From contig OX327711.1 of NCBI GenBank assembly GCA_946807835.1, positions 16,713,501 through 16,777,500 on the forward strand: DNA of 64,000 nucleotides, read 5' to 3'. This DNA comes from Ailanthus altissimus (Eukaryota > Streptophyta > Magnoliopsida > Sapindales > Simaroubaceae). Shown piece by piece: positions 45,800 through 58,322 of the stretch. Position numbers and translations under genes: made by a program. Every line of letters starts with the position of its first letter. Positions within the stretch are counted from its first letter, which is position 1. Below the pieces are notes generated by a model, which searched no databases, was not told the DNA's origin, and worked only from the letters and a program-made list of their open reading frames with translations.

Positions 45800-48500
45800 G
45801 CTCTAGTGCAATTCCTGATGGCATCTCATACATATCGACTCTACGTGTTTCATAAACACTATTAGAGTCATGGCATTAGAAAGTGGGTTCGCTAAATTAT
45901 TTATAGTTTACTTCTACAAATAATCATATCTCCCTAAGCCAAGATCCTTCTAGTCATATGAGACTCCTCTCAACATGAATAGAGTACTAGTGTCCTCTTG
46001 GCACCTCAGCCTATTCAACAGCCTAGTTTTGTCACCAAATTATGGGATAAGATCTATATGTTTTGAAACTCTTCCAAGGCCAACGATAAACCTACGAATC
46101 CTCACTGCCGCTTCTGCTACGCTAGTATAAATAAGCAGTGAATCCCAGTTTTGTGCATTTTCACACTTGTAAGTTGCTTTCTCCATATTTGAGAAACTTA
46201 TCCTTCGTACCCTCAAAGTACCTTAGGATATGTTTGACTACTATCTAATGGCAGTCACCTGAATCAGACTGAAATTAGCTTATAACTCTTACAGCCAAAC
46301 TGATATCAGGTCTCAAACACATCATAGCATGCATCAAGTTCTGAAGAGCTGATGTATCTGGTATGTTAGACATTCTAACTCTCTCATCTTTCATCTGAAG
46401 GGGCACTCTCCTTGAAAGATTAACACCAGATCCAAAGGATACGTTAACTATCTCATAGTTAACAAACCGTACATATTCAAGACGCTATTGATGTGAAATG
46501 ATTTAAGAGAGTCCTATCAGCTTCCTAACTCTATCTCTATAAAACTTTATAGCTAGTATAAAGGAAGCCTCTCCTAAATCCTTCATGGAGAAATTCTTAC
46601 AAGTTACTTCTGATCAATCATAACATATTGACATCATTCCCAATGACCAGTATGTTATCAATAAAGAGCATCAAGAAGACTAATATACTCTCATTAACCA
46701 TTCATGCACACTAGACCAGAAGTCTGGTTGGACATAAAGTCTTTAGGTTATTCCATGAATATCTCTTACTTGAGATCTCCATTCCAGATTGCTGTACTTA
46801 CATCCATCTGCCAAACTTAAAAGTTAAAATTTGCTATAAGAGCCAATATCATTCTAATCGACTTTTGGCATTATTATTGGTCCAAAGTTTTTCTCTTAAT
46901 TGATCCCAGATCACTGAGGATTACTTTTCTAGAACCAATATAGGGTGTAAAAGGTTTCTACCTTCTATCTGACTCTCACTACCCATTTGTAAACTATTTA
47001 TAACCAATGAGAACAATTCTCACGGGTAGTTTATCCAAGTCCCAAACTTGATTCTGCTGCTTATGGTCAATATTTATTTTTATGGCTTCTTGCTGCTTCT
47101 CAAATCAATGTCTAACATCGACTCGCTATAGGTCAATGATGATTTTCTTCTACCAAGAAAACTCTAAGTTCATCTTCAGGCATCTACCATACTTAATAGA
47201 TGACCTAGACATCTTTTCTGACCTATTGGGGTGTGCTAAAAGGTCACTGCTTAACTAAGCCTTAGTTTCTATCATTGGTTCATTGATTTCTTAGATTGAC
47301 TTCACCAAGTTCAATCTTTCTATGATTACCATAATCCACGAGAAACTCTTTCTCTAGAATAGTGGTATATCGAGAAATGAACACACTTCGCTTCTCTGAA
47401 TCATAGAACTAGTATCTTATTGAATTCACAGGACACTCAATAAACCTAGGTATACACCTCTTGGTTTGTCTATCCTACTAAGTAACTCTTACAAAATAAG
47501 ATATCCTGTTGTGTAACTCTTACGTAAGCAGGACAAGCCCAAGTCTTAACTTACTTAAGATGTTGCTTCCTTCGTTTCTGTATCTCATATGGAATGAAAG
47601 GAATAACTTCTGATGGAACTCTACTTAATAAGCAAATATATTTAGAGCATATACTCACAGATATAGATCGGTAACACTCATTATCAATTAGACCATATTT
47701 AATAAAGTTCAATTCCTCATCACCAAAATATCATTATGTTGTGGAGTACCCAGAGGACTATAGTGAGTAAGAATCTCATTCTTTCTTAAACAAATGAAAA
47801 CTTGTTGTTGATGTATTCATTTCCTCGATCTAATCGAAAGATTGTGATATACATTTTGGTATATTTGATTATCTCCATGAATACATTATTCATAAACTGG
47901 TTAAGTCTTTACGGTCAGATAAGAAATCCAACCATCCTTAACCAGACATATAAATGTCTCACGCCTATATAACCTAAACTCATATACCACAACTCCGTAT
48001 GATTTAAGGATTTCGATCTATAGACATTTCTAATTATATATAATGTCTATTTATTAACTAACAATCAGTTAATAAAATATCATACTTATTATGTAATACA
48101 ACTATTATATTGCATATAAGAAGTAAGTCAAGTTGCTCAACAACTTGGACCTGCAAGAAATTATTATTTCCTACTCTTAACTTTACTTCTTCAAGCTGTT
48201 GCATTCTAGTTCTCTCAATCCCTATAACATATTGCAGATATAAGAGGGACATGCGGTATCTCATGCCTAGCTTGAACTGGCATCATATGCACTAGAAATG
48301 TCTATGTTTTGTTAAACACAAACATGTGAGAGTCTTCCTGATAACTATAAGACTTCTAGGGTAGAGGGATTTCCAATACCCAACTTCATTGTATTAGAAA
48401 CACTTTTCATCTACACGCCCTCCTGTTGAACTTTGGATAAATGTTGTCTCTGAGGATTTATCCTGGGTATCTGCCTCATCTTCTTCTCTTTACACATTTG
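45800..48500 (-). pseudogene. Broken Copia pol (integrase, RT, RNase H)
   Basis: On the minus strand: an integrase end with FLSDRKDLTS-like text (about 47900), RT with LFIDNILVIGNDV (about 46690-46640, the YVDD site altered to FIDN), SMKDLGEASFI-like text, and the RNase H region with MSNIPDTSALQNLMHAMM, CLRPDIS and LRYFEGTK (about 46380-46180). Stops and frameshifts are too many to define a reading frame. Confidence 0.65.
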
Positions 48501-48959
48501 GTCTCACCAGATATACTTGGAGTAAAAGATAAAGTATCATTTACAAAGAGGGTTACACTCTCTCTATACTATCCTCTAGAGATGTGTTATTAGAGATACC
48601 TGACGGTAAACTCTGATCAACAATAAATCCAAGAATTTTCTAAATCCAGAACATTTTTTAGATTCATCCACCGGTTAGAGTAATTTCTAGTACCCTAAAG
48701 TTGGACTGCATCAACTATACACACCAACTAGTTCGTAGTGGCCATTATTCTTGACAGGCCAAACTTACGGGAGATGTAAGCGGAATATTCATTAAATCTC
48801 TAATGGAATATTTTAAATTATGGGTATACTAATTATACATTTTCGATTTTAAACGCCCTCTCATTGCTTTACATAATCTCGGTAATCTCTCAAACGAAAA
48901 GACGATAGTTTAAACTATTTTTAACTATACAGTAGGAAGTAGATCCAATTAAAATTTAC

Positions 48960-49265
48960 TCAGGCCTCACGTTGTAGCAATATTGGCCTTTGTAAACCCA
49001 ATAGGTAGACAAAATTTGTCAATTGCATCTTATGCAACTCATACCCCTTGATCCTGAATACACCTTATCCTCACGCTGCAGCAATATTGGGTAAGTGTAT
49101 TCCAGATTAACTTGTTAATAATCAAATATATGCTACTGATACTACCCTCATGCTGTAGAAATATTAGGCAATACTTTCACATATATTTGCCTCATCTCAT
49201 GTTTAACCGGTATAGTCCAAGCTCAATTGACCAAGTCCCTCACGCTGTAGCAATATTAGGAAAAG
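48960..49265 (-). repeat. Four spaced copies of a 22-bp motif
   Basis: CTCACGCTGTAGCAATATT and variants start at 48966, 49069, 49146 and 49239 (spacings 103, 77, 93). They lie in the 5' part (minus orientation) of Copia C. The spacer sequences are unlike each other. Confidence 0.65.
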
Positions 49266-50476
49266 GCCGACGTGACTCGTCTAACACCATATTGACAAGA
49301 CGGATCAGAATAATATATTATCTCATAATGTAATATTCTTCAATCTGATTAAGAGAGATTTTTGTATCTAGGTCTCTACTTTCTTAGGAATAGTGATTCT
49401 CAACTAATTAATTTTCTATATAAGCACAATTAACCCCCACCAATAAGGCTCCTATTGTGGTTACCAACACAGGAAAATTAATCCTGGTTTATAATGCAGA
49501 CCGATAACTCTTTATCATTGCATCTCATAAACTCCGATTTATAATGTAGACTGATAACTTTTATCATTACATCTAATAAATCTATACATGCAAAATTAAT
49601 TTTGAAACACTGTTCAAAATCATTGTAGCTATTAACAATAAAAATACCGTTCATTTTGAAACATAAAACTTTTTGAGATACAGTTTTGAAGTATCTAGAT
49701 ATTTAACTCCCTATGCGAGCTGACGGATCCCATATCTGTATGCATTGAACTTTATAAGCATCGAACCATACCCAGTGGTCACACCATGAAAGGTCTATGA
49801 CATGCATGGAACTAAAGTATGGTGGATCACTTATAAAGCCCACAGTGGCACTCAGGTCAAAGGACCACATATGTTACTTAACTCGAGAGGACCCTTCATT
49901 GACGGCTTACATAGGGTGTCTATCGAAAACCCTCGTGAATCTGTCTTATATCCAGTCCTAACTGGATACCCATATGTCAATACGAGCTCCAAGCTCACAG
50001 TCGGTTAGGAACGACCAGCTATACCCTATAGGTACGACATATGCTGATCTATGTAAAACGGTATCCACTGATAGACCCGCATCGATAGAAATATATCAGG
50101 GACAATTATTCGAGAACATACTTGCGCAACTTACATTTCCTAGCACCCAATTATAAGTATGCAGTTACTAGTATATTCCCAGGTTTATGTCCTATTACAG
50201 ACAAGGCTCCAACTCTTAGATCTACTGAGTATTATAAACAGCTAACACTTAATTGTGCTAACATTTAGCAATTATATGTCTCAGTGTGGCTAACTATGAG
50301 CCCTTATCTAAACTCCTTTAGATCTGATCTGAACTCCTTCAGATCATACAATGTCTATAACGTTACATGCATAGTACCATATAAATGAGTATTAGTGATT
50401 TAATGAGAATATACACTTATATAAATACACAAGTATATGTACATTCAAGGATGGCACATAAGTACCGACCCTAACA

Positions 50477-50881
50477 AAAGTATCCTTGGACAAACTACCT
50501 ATATGAGAAAAGTTAAAGAGAAATAACTAAAGGACCTTCCCATTAGATGACGAGAATCTAAAGGGATAATTTCATCCCCCTTACTATCTCTTTGAAGATT
50601 ATATTTGAAGCTATAAAAAATAGAAATATGCTTAAAGAGTTGAATATCGCCATAAGAACATTCTTAAAATAACGTGACAAGACTACATAATCAATGAGTG
50701 TCACCATCTGCTAGAGCAAGTAGACCAGGTGATTAGAAATGGTTATCTAAATGAGTTCAGAGCTGATCAAGAAGGTAACAAACCATGACTTTAGATCATG
50801 AGCTCTAGAAAATAGAGCATCCATGAATAATATACCTTTACTTTATTTTTAAAAGTTTTTATAAGACTGTCAAAGTAAAAG
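50477..50881 (+). other. Tat internal remnant between nested Copias
   Basis: About 400 bp with no open frame, between Copia C and the next LTR. Probably Tat interior (plus-strand), by position only. Confidence 0.4.
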
Positions 50882-53451
50882 TGCACTAATATGCTAGGGC
50901 GCGTGTTTGCTACACTAACATTTACGCATCTTATACATAAATTAGCGCAACAAAAATAAAAATCTCTATTTTCTAGTGCAACAAACACATTTAAAATTTA
51001 AATTTCATTACTGTAAAGAAATTAAAGATCGAGAATCACCTGTTAAGCCTTTGAAAATTATCGAACCGGAGTCTACCACAAAGCGCACTCATTGGCAATT
51101 CTAGAATTAAATTAGGGTGGGCTTGGATCGCTAGAATAGGAGCATCAATTTTCAGCAATGATGTTTAACTCTTAAACACCATAGTGGTTAACTCTTAATC
51201 ACCTTAGTTAACTCTTAACTATAGCTCAAACTCTTTAAGCTTTGGATTATGGTTAAACTCTTTAGCCATTTTGAGCAAGGCAATGAAATGGTTTTATTTG
51301 TATTTAACTCTTAAAATAAATAGTGATTAACTCTTAACCATTTACTTAACTCTTTAAATATTTTGATCAAAATAATGAAATGGTTTTGTTTATTCAACTC
51401 TTAAATTACAAAACATAAGATTCAAGCTTGGTCATCCACGGCTACCATTTCTTATGATGAAAATGATAAATAGTACTTCAACAATGGAAAACACAAAAGC
51501 TCTCATCTCTCTTTCTCTCTCTCATTGTCGAATCATCTTGCTATCTCTTATTCTTAAAATGAACTTTTTTTTTTTTATTATATAAGAAAATTCATTTGCC
51601 TTCAAATAATGGCCAACAAAGAATGACCCATGTATGGCAATAATTGCCTTAAGCCATGCATCCACCATTTACCCATTTTTGCTTTACTTTAATCAAATAT
51701 AAAATTAAGACAAAACAACTTTTGTTTATCTTTGGAAGCAATGGTTGGCCACACTTTAAAATTGAAGCAATTTTGCTTCAATTCACTTTATAATAATTTC
51801 CCGCAATTTGGTAAGTCAAAGTCACCATGCCCCACCACGCATAGATTTGTGTCTTTCTTTTATTTGTTTAACAACAAATAAACATGAGCCATTTACTATA
51901 TATTTTATTTTATATTAATCATATCAATAAAATAAAATATGTAATTAATTTATTACAATAATAATTGTTTGACTCAAAATATAATATTAGTAATAATTAT
52001 TAATACTTTTATTTACTCAAAACATTTTTGAATAAATAAATGACTTTACATGTCTTACAAGTAGGGTCATTTTGGTAATTGCAAAGTCAAACAATAAATG
52101 GCCTACAATGTGCCATGTCTCATCATCCCAATGGTCAACAACTATTGTTAACCAATTAATGTACTTAACTCTTATATCTTAACACATGCACATTCTGAGA
52201 GAAACTGAAACAAATATCTCAGTTTACTAAAATTTACTAAATTGAAATATTCAACCCAGTACGCTGTTCCAGTGTTCAACGAGTACACTTCATATTGTGG
52301 GACTCCTTAGGTCCATGCCCGATTTGTCAAATGAAACTATTCCATGAGTCCGTGATCGATGCCTCACGCAAACGTCATAGATATTACAAATTAGTGCATT
52401 AGACCATACAAGCTGAGGTCATAACATATTCGTATAATCCTTTTGTCATCTATATTCTGGATGAGCGGAGATATAGATCACTACCGTTAAATCTCCAAGT
52501 ACTCACCCATGAACCCATCTCTAAATTTGTATCTCGATGAGCAATATATATAAACACCTTTGTGATATTGTTCAACCCTACAGAAAACTCTTTTTCTGGG
52601 TTTATGTATGTGGCCACAAGACTTTCTGAAATACAATTTTGGAGCATCATGATATACAACTCACCTATATGAGCTGACGGATCCTATGTCTATGCACACC
52701 GGACTCCATGAGCATCGAACCATACCTAGTGACACGTAGCGGTCAGACCATGAAAGGTCTCTAACATACATAGCACCAAAGTATGATGGATTACTCACAA
52801 GTCTACCACGGCGCTCAGGTAAAAGGATCATGAATACTACTCGACTCGAGAAGATTCACCATTGATGGCTTCATAGGATGTCTATTGAGGTCCTCGTGAG
52901 TCTGTTCAGTACTCAGTCCTTATTGAATGTCTATATGCTTAGATAAGCTTCTGGTAAGCACATAGTCAGCTAAAAATAATCATTTATACTATACATATAT
53001 AGCATACATTGATCTATAAAAATAGAATTCATCGATAGACCCGCACCGATGAAAATAGGTCAAGAACATAGTGTTTGAAAACATACTTGCATAATGATAT
53101 TTCCTAACACCTATTGCAATTCTTTGCAACTATGTCATTACTGGTATTTTCTCAGGTCTTTATCTCGTTACAGACAAGGTTTTAACTTCTTAGATGATTA
53201 TTATAATCTGCTAACTCTTAGCAATGCTAACTTTTAGCATTTATAACTCTCAGCGTTGCTAACATTTAGCCATGGTCTAATCTCTTTTAGGCCAGATATA
53301 AACTCCTTCAGAAAATATAATATTTGTAGCGTAACAAGCATTATACCATTTATTATAATATTAACAATTATAATTAAAATGTATATTGTATAAATATTAA
53401 CAATTAATATTCATACAATATTAGAATGACACGTAAGCATCAACTCCAACA
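50882..53451 (-). repeat. Solo Copia LTR (about 2.57 kb)
   Basis: Homologous over its whole length to 32587-35130. Starts TGCACTAATATG, ends CTCCAACA. Flanked by AAAAG (50877-50881) and CAAAG (53452-53456), a probable 5-bp target duplication with one change. No internal DNA remains. Contains at least eight TTAACTCTT words between 51165 and 51360. Confidence 0.7.
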
Positions 53452-54645
53452 CAAAGAATGTTAAATAATCATTAATAAATCTTCATTTTCTATATCTCAT
53501 TTTATAACTCAGTAGCTCAAGAACTTTACATTGATCTGAGATCTTATAAGTCACTCAAAGATCAAATAGCCTAGAAGGTCGAGGCCTGTCTTCCTAGATG
53601 ACTCATCCCAAAAGGATGAAGATCTAGAGTATCTTTTCAAATGACTCATCCTAAAGGGATGAAGATTTAGAACATCTTCCCAAATGACTCATATATAAAG
53701 ATGAAGGTTTAGAGCATTTTTCCAGATGACTCATTTAAAAGGAATTGAGGTCTGGTGCATCTTCCCAGATGACTCATCCTGAAGGGATGGAGGTTTGGCA
53801 CGTCTTTTAAAATGACTCATCTCAAAATAATAAAGGTCTAAAGTAGGTCTAAAACACCTTCCTAATTAAAAAATCATAGCGATACAATGTATGGCCCCAA
53901 TGATCCCCTCAATTGAATGTCAGAAGGCTAAGGAAACACAAGATGAGCCTCAACAACCTCCTCAATTAACTATCAGAAATAACTTGAAGGGTAAGAGCCA
54001 CGGCTACTTAGGACCTCTCAGCCAAATTCCTGAGTATGTCCTAGTTGTGCATTGAAGAACTAAAGCCATGACAATTTGAGACCTTCTCAGTGAAGCCTCA
54101 AAGCAGGCCTTTGAGAGATGCTAATAATAAAAGGATAGAAGCTAAAACCATTGTTTCATTAAAATATTTGAGCACCCTTTAAACAGTTACAGATAGCAAC
54201 ATGTCGACTGAGCAACCGTCCTAAGAAGACCTAAGGTTCCATGAGAACTATGGCCAAGAAGCCGTAAATCTAAGACTTAAAAAATTGAAAACCGATACTC
54301 AAGGTCGTGTAAGCCCTCTCTGAGATTAATTATGTAGACACTAAAGACCTCCTCGGTTAACTACCTAAAAAGTCCATACAATCCTCCTAACTAAGTTCGC
54401 CTCAGTCAATTGCCCATGTAAGCCCTTATTGAAGCTGATCACTACTAAAACTCCACAAAGACTATAGTGAAAGTCAACACATAAAATAAATAGTGTTTAT
54501 TCAAGCAAGCACAAGATTTGAACAAGCTGATGACTTAAACTACCCGAGCACTTCGAGATAGATTGGTCCGAGAATAGATCTTTTAACCCAAACTACTATA
54601 AAGTTTTTAGCATCGACAAGTCAATACTAAAAACTGAAGAACCTA
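53452..54645 (+). other. Tat 3' untranslated region
   Basis: No reading frame. Starts with about 150 bp of unremarkable DNA, then the 43-bp array, then about 800 bp of diverged text with scattered CCTCCTCAATTAACT words, ending at the 3' LTR. Confidence 0.5.
53600..53856 (+). repeat. 43-bp tandem repeat, six units, each with TGACTCA
   Basis: Units start at 53600, 53643, 53686, 53728, 53771 and 53814. The consensus is GACTCATCC.AAAGGGATGAAG followed by TTTAGA.CATCTTCCCA.AT. Every unit boundary spells ATGACTCAT. Placement just before the 3' LTR is typical of the variable 3' region of Tat/Ogre elements. Confidence 0.9.
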
Positions 54646-55716
54646 TGTTCCCTATATTTAGGAAAGCAATAATATCCTAAAAGCAATCCTAATGTTAAAA
54701 AGTAATCATATCCTTAAATATTTCAAGATAAATCCTAATTAAGAAAAGTAATGATAAATTCTATTCCTATAAGGATTTTTCAAGACACTTTTCAATTTTA
54801 CAAGGATTCTATCCAGAATATTCCAAATCCAAAAAGGACTTTACAATTAAGCACATCAATGCCTACAAAGTGTCACAGGTCAGACAATTGCTATTGACCC
54901 AAAAAATTAGCCTGTTAGGTAATGTTGCATACCCACCTTTATATACCCAATTTCTATTCAATGTGGGATGTGACATTCTTCCACACCCAATTATGTAACG
55001 TCATCATCACGCTGTGGCCTAAACTCAAGGACCAACTTGACCCGTATTGTCCATCCTCCCGAAAACTAGAGGACCCACTACCCACATGGTAATCTTTATT
55101 GAGACTCAAGACACAGAATGTTTTAGGGCCCACTTGGCCTGTATTACCCATCCCCTTGGCTACATGGGGGACTCCCATCCCACGTGGCATCTCCATTTAG
55201 GCAATTTTAGGGGCTCACATACGAATAAGTATTCGGATCTGCTCTGATACCACTTGTCACGGGTCAGACACTTGCTATTGACCCAAAAGACTAACCTGTT
55301 AAGTAATGCTGCATACCCACCCTTATATACTCAAAATCCACCCAATTTTTATTTAATGTGGGATGTGACAAAAGGGAGGCAAAAGAATAAAAGAAGGCAT
55401 TCTAACAATTGGGAAGATCTCTCTATTTTGATTTTAAGGGAAAAACCTTAAGGCTCCTTTATAAGAGCTGCATCTGTATAGACTCTCATCTTCTATTTTT
55501 TGTTGTAATAAGATTTTTTATTAGTGGATTTAAGTGAGCCTTTCAAATTCGGTAAAGTGGATGTAGGTTCACCTTAAATCAAACCACTATAATTTTTCCT
55601 CTTCTTTTTTAATTGCTTACTTTGATTGATTTTTGTTAGAGAGATCTAGTCACCATTCTCATAACCAATAAATCTAATTCGCTAGCTCCAAATTGATCAA
55701 ATTTTGGGATCAATAG
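54646..55716 (+). repeat. 3' LTR of the Tat element, with nested TRIM
   Basis: TGTTCCC start, ends GGATCAATAG. Aligned to the 5' LTR apart from the insertion 54871-55374. Confidence 0.7.
54871..55370 (-). mobile_element. TRIM (500 bp terminal-repeat retrotransposon in miniature)
   Basis: Terminal direct repeats 54871-54973 and 55257-55370 both start TGTCAC.GGTCAGACA and end GGGATGTGACA. A Met-type primer binding site (complement of GCTCTGATACCA, 55241-55252) next to the right repeat puts it on the minus strand. The complement of the bases after the left repeat is GGGTGTGGAAGAA, the polypurine tract. Host AAAG is duplicated on both sides (54867-54870, 55371-55374), and the other LTR of the Tat element shows the uninterrupted site. 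Confidence 0.88.
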
Positions 55717-56389
55717 AGTTTAATTTAATTATTATTCTGTTTGTTTTATTGTTATAAACTCATGTAAATAAATGTCCCTTATTCATCAATAAAGTTTAAT
55801 GGTTATTCGGTTTGTTTATTGTAATATATGGACTCTAAATGGGTTTGTTTATTGTTATAAACTCATGTAAGTAAATTTCTCCTTATTTATTAATGAATTT
55901 TTAATGGTTATTATGTTTGTTTATTGTAATAGATTGACTCTAAATGGATACAAATGAAACCTAGTTGTTTACGGAGTGCTTGATGTACATGCAAACAAGG
56001 TACATAAATCGAACAATTGAAGAGGTAAATTATTATTAAAAAAATTAAATTAAAATCTGTCATGTGTCTTTCAAATTAAAAAAAAAATCGTCTCGAGAAC
56101 ATTCAAGATGAAGTGATACAATGAAAAAATAATAATAACAAAAAATTTAATGTTCATACGATATTCTAACCATTTTTATTAAATCTTTTTTATACATCCT
56201 TTCTGGATCCACACAAAAATGTAATTTTTTTTTTAAAAAAAAAAAAGCAAAGTGCCAAAGAGATAAGATCAGATTCACGGTAAAGTGTAAAGATTAAATA
56301 TAGGTATAATATAAAAGAAAGTTGGTATCGTCAAATTAATGGAAGTGATGATCTAACAGTACCACAGCAGAAGTGATGTTTTCTGTATG
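55717..56389. other. AT-rich intergenic DNA with a 104-bp tandem duplication
   Basis: Units near 55738 and 55842 share GTTTGTTT.ATTGTTATAAACTCATGTAA, CTTATT.AT.AAT and TTTAATGGTTATT; a partial third starts near 55916. The same text flanks the left side of the Tat element. The remainder has no gene. Confidence 0.7.
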
Positions 56390-56535
56390 TTCTAACAAAT
56401 TAAAACGACCACAGCATTCAGAGAGAGTGCTCTTGGATAGCTTAAAAGATTAATAGACAAACAACTCAACCATTTTTTCAAGTGCCTCAACATTCTTGAG
56501 TAGAGACTCCACCAACGAAAAAAGAATTTGTATAT
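56390..56535 (-). pseudogene. Decayed F-box gene last exon (FBD part)
   Basis: On the minus strand LVESLLKNVEALEKMVE parallels LMEFLLENAKVLEKMII of the intact F-box gene, and after a stop and a loss of about 30 residues LLSYPRALSLNAVVVL parallels LLSFPRASPNAVVLL. It is in the right order and orientation to be exon 3 of the F-box gene at 62789-64000, now separated from exon 2 by about 6.2 kb of insertions. Confidence 0.7.
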
Positions 56536-56797
56536 AGCTCTTTTTTACTTAGTCATTTTCATAGAAAATATTGATAATGAATTAAAATGCTTTGGGCACA
56601 TAGTTTCAACCACATACGTACCTTTCTTTTGATTACTCTCAAATTATTTTCTCCAATAGGTCCAAAAATAAATTAATTCCTTCAAAAAGCGCGCTATATT
56701 TCTTTTATTTTAAGTCAAAAAACGATTCACTAAAACACAATATGATGCTTCTATCATCAAATGAGACCAAAGCTCAACATAAGTAACTCATCATTAT
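56536..56797. other. F-box intron 2 remnant
   Basis: Non-coding. 56752-56790 (ATCATCAAATGAGACC..AAGTAACTC) is repeated at 62299-62350 on the other side of the Copia insertion. Confidence 0.5.
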
Positions 56798-56960
56798 TGA
56801 TGAAGTGTGTATAAACTGAAGCGTGCTTAAGTGTTTGCTATTGTTATTGAAAGTTTTCAGCTAACAAAGTGCAGAGTTTAAGTGCAGGATGTGAGATGCT
56901 GACTTGAAGAGTTTTGAATTGAAGGAATTAAAGGCATTGCTAAGTTAGTTAGTTTTACAC

Positions 56961-58089
56961 ATCATTTGATCGAGCTTTTCAAATAAAGGTTTTGAAAGTA
57001 TAACTTTTAAGAAAAAACTATGACGGTTCAGTCACCTTTCTGGGTCTTCCCCGACCCCACCAACGTGATGTGATCCCTTTGCCAATTCGAGCCCCTTTGA
57101 TCAATTTTTCTTGTCTTCTTCTTTGACAGTTCTTCTCCGTTCGATTGCTCACTGTGGTACCACCGAAAAGTTATGCCGTTTGCTGGGTTACCGTTGCCAA
57201 TTTTATATAATAATTGGGTATTTTGGTTGAGTCTATTTGTTTTTAGAATAAATCGATATAATAATTTCTCCTTTTTATAGGGATTTGATTCAGGTGATCT
57301 TAAAATGTACTCTTCTTGTATGTCCTGTAATCCTTTGATCTTATGTATTAAAGGTCTTTATTGTAATGTCTTGATTATGTGCAATAACATGATATCATTT
57401 TCTCAAAAAAAAATATTATTGATCGTTTGGTTATCAATTAAAAAAATTCTTTTAAAGTATTAAATCTTTTGGTTATATATTATTAAATGTGTTTATCTGT
57501 TATTAAATTACTAAAAATAACACTTAATAAAACTTATATTCAAACTTGAACAATCTAATATTTTTTTATATAAGTTTAAATTTATTATGTATTTTCTCAA
57601 ATTAAATTTCTTAAACAAAAAAATCAAGTAAAATTAATACATATTAATCAACGAATCAATATAAATTATTATGTTAGGTACAAAAATTTAAAATAAAATA
57701 ATACTTCTTTTTATTTAAAAAAATAAAATAATCAATAAAAAATTCTGATATATTCTTATAAAAATATGATGGTTGTAGAGATATAGAGAATTTGAAATAT
57801 GATGACTTTTAAGAAACTATTAAAAATAGGTTAGTTGAATATGGTTTATTTTTATTAAGGGTATACTATAGAAATAAGAAAATATTATTAGGGTATATGT
57901 GACATTACACAAATATTAAAAAAGCTCAAAATTTAAACTTTTGCAAGTAAATATAAAATAGCTTTTTTAATCACCAAAAGCTCTTCTCAAATTACAACCA
58001 AACATCATCAAAAAAAATTGAAAAGAGTTTTTGGCATTAAAAAGCTCTTTTAACCAATAGAGAAGTCCAATTAAATGGGCACTCATTGT
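56961..58089. mobile_element. Insertion in the 5' LTR: poly(A)-ended segment and MITE-like segment
   Basis: 56970-57417 ends TCTCAAAAAAAAAT after a T-rich 3' UTR-like stretch, suggesting a LINE/SINE-like or processed insert. 57420-58070 is very AT-rich with TTGGTTA near the left end and GCTCTTTTAACCAA at the right, related in inverted form to 20540-20720. Neither part has a reading frame. Exact borders were not resolved. Confidence 0.35.
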
Positions 58090-58322
58090 TGTATAGCTTG
58101 TTAACGTGGCATGTGAGTCATCAAATCAAATGTAAAATGTTGCTGATGTGGCAAGAAAATTTTAGATTGTATTCTTTCTCTTTCTATTTTGATTAATGAA
58201 TAAAATCGTCAAGTTCAATTTCATGTATTTCTCTTCTGAAAAACTTTCTCTTCAATTGTTTCTCATTCTCTCAATTGCCAAATAGCTTTTATAGAAACTT
58301 TATATGGTATTAGAGTTTGAAT

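Larger units (their letters stand above)
43650..50476 (-). mobile_element. Nested Copia element C, minus strand
   Basis: The left LTR 43650-45788 and right LTR fragment 49663-50476 share CTAACTCCCTATGCGAGCTGACGGATCC, CACACCATGAAAGGT and AAGCACCGACCCTAACA. On the minus strand the 3' LTR begins TGTTAGGGTCGG after purine tract AAGTAGGAGGT (45789-45799). The interior 45800-49640 is a heavily broken minus-strand pol. The right LTR lacks its primer-binding-side half, so no intact primer site remains. No matching target duplication was found. Confidence 0.7.
41675..55716 (+). mobile_element. Tat-type Gypsy element with nested insertions
   Basis: LTRs 41675-42247 and 54646-55716 (the latter with a TRIM inside; about 570 bp without it) match along their length (TCCTATAAGGATT..CAAGACACTTTTCAATTTTACAA; GTAGTAACAAGATT..TTATT; GTAGGTTCACCTT). 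Next to the 5' LTR is TTTGGTATCATCTGTG, which differs from the Tat/Ogre Asp-type site TTTGGCGCCGTCTGTG only by C-to-T and G-to-A changes. A decayed Tat gag follows (42988-43520). Two Copia insertions (43650-50476, 50882-53451) separate it from the 3' untranslated region with a 43-bp tandem array. RT and integrase of this element are absent. Flanks on both sides carry related CATGTAAA..AAATTTCTCCTTATTCATCAATA text, so it landed in a local repeat; the target duplication is unclear. Confidence 0.75.

Noticed and set aside
48966..49265. CRISPR-like spaced repeats
   Set aside because: Only four diverged copies with uneven spacers inside a plant retrotransposon; not CRISPR.
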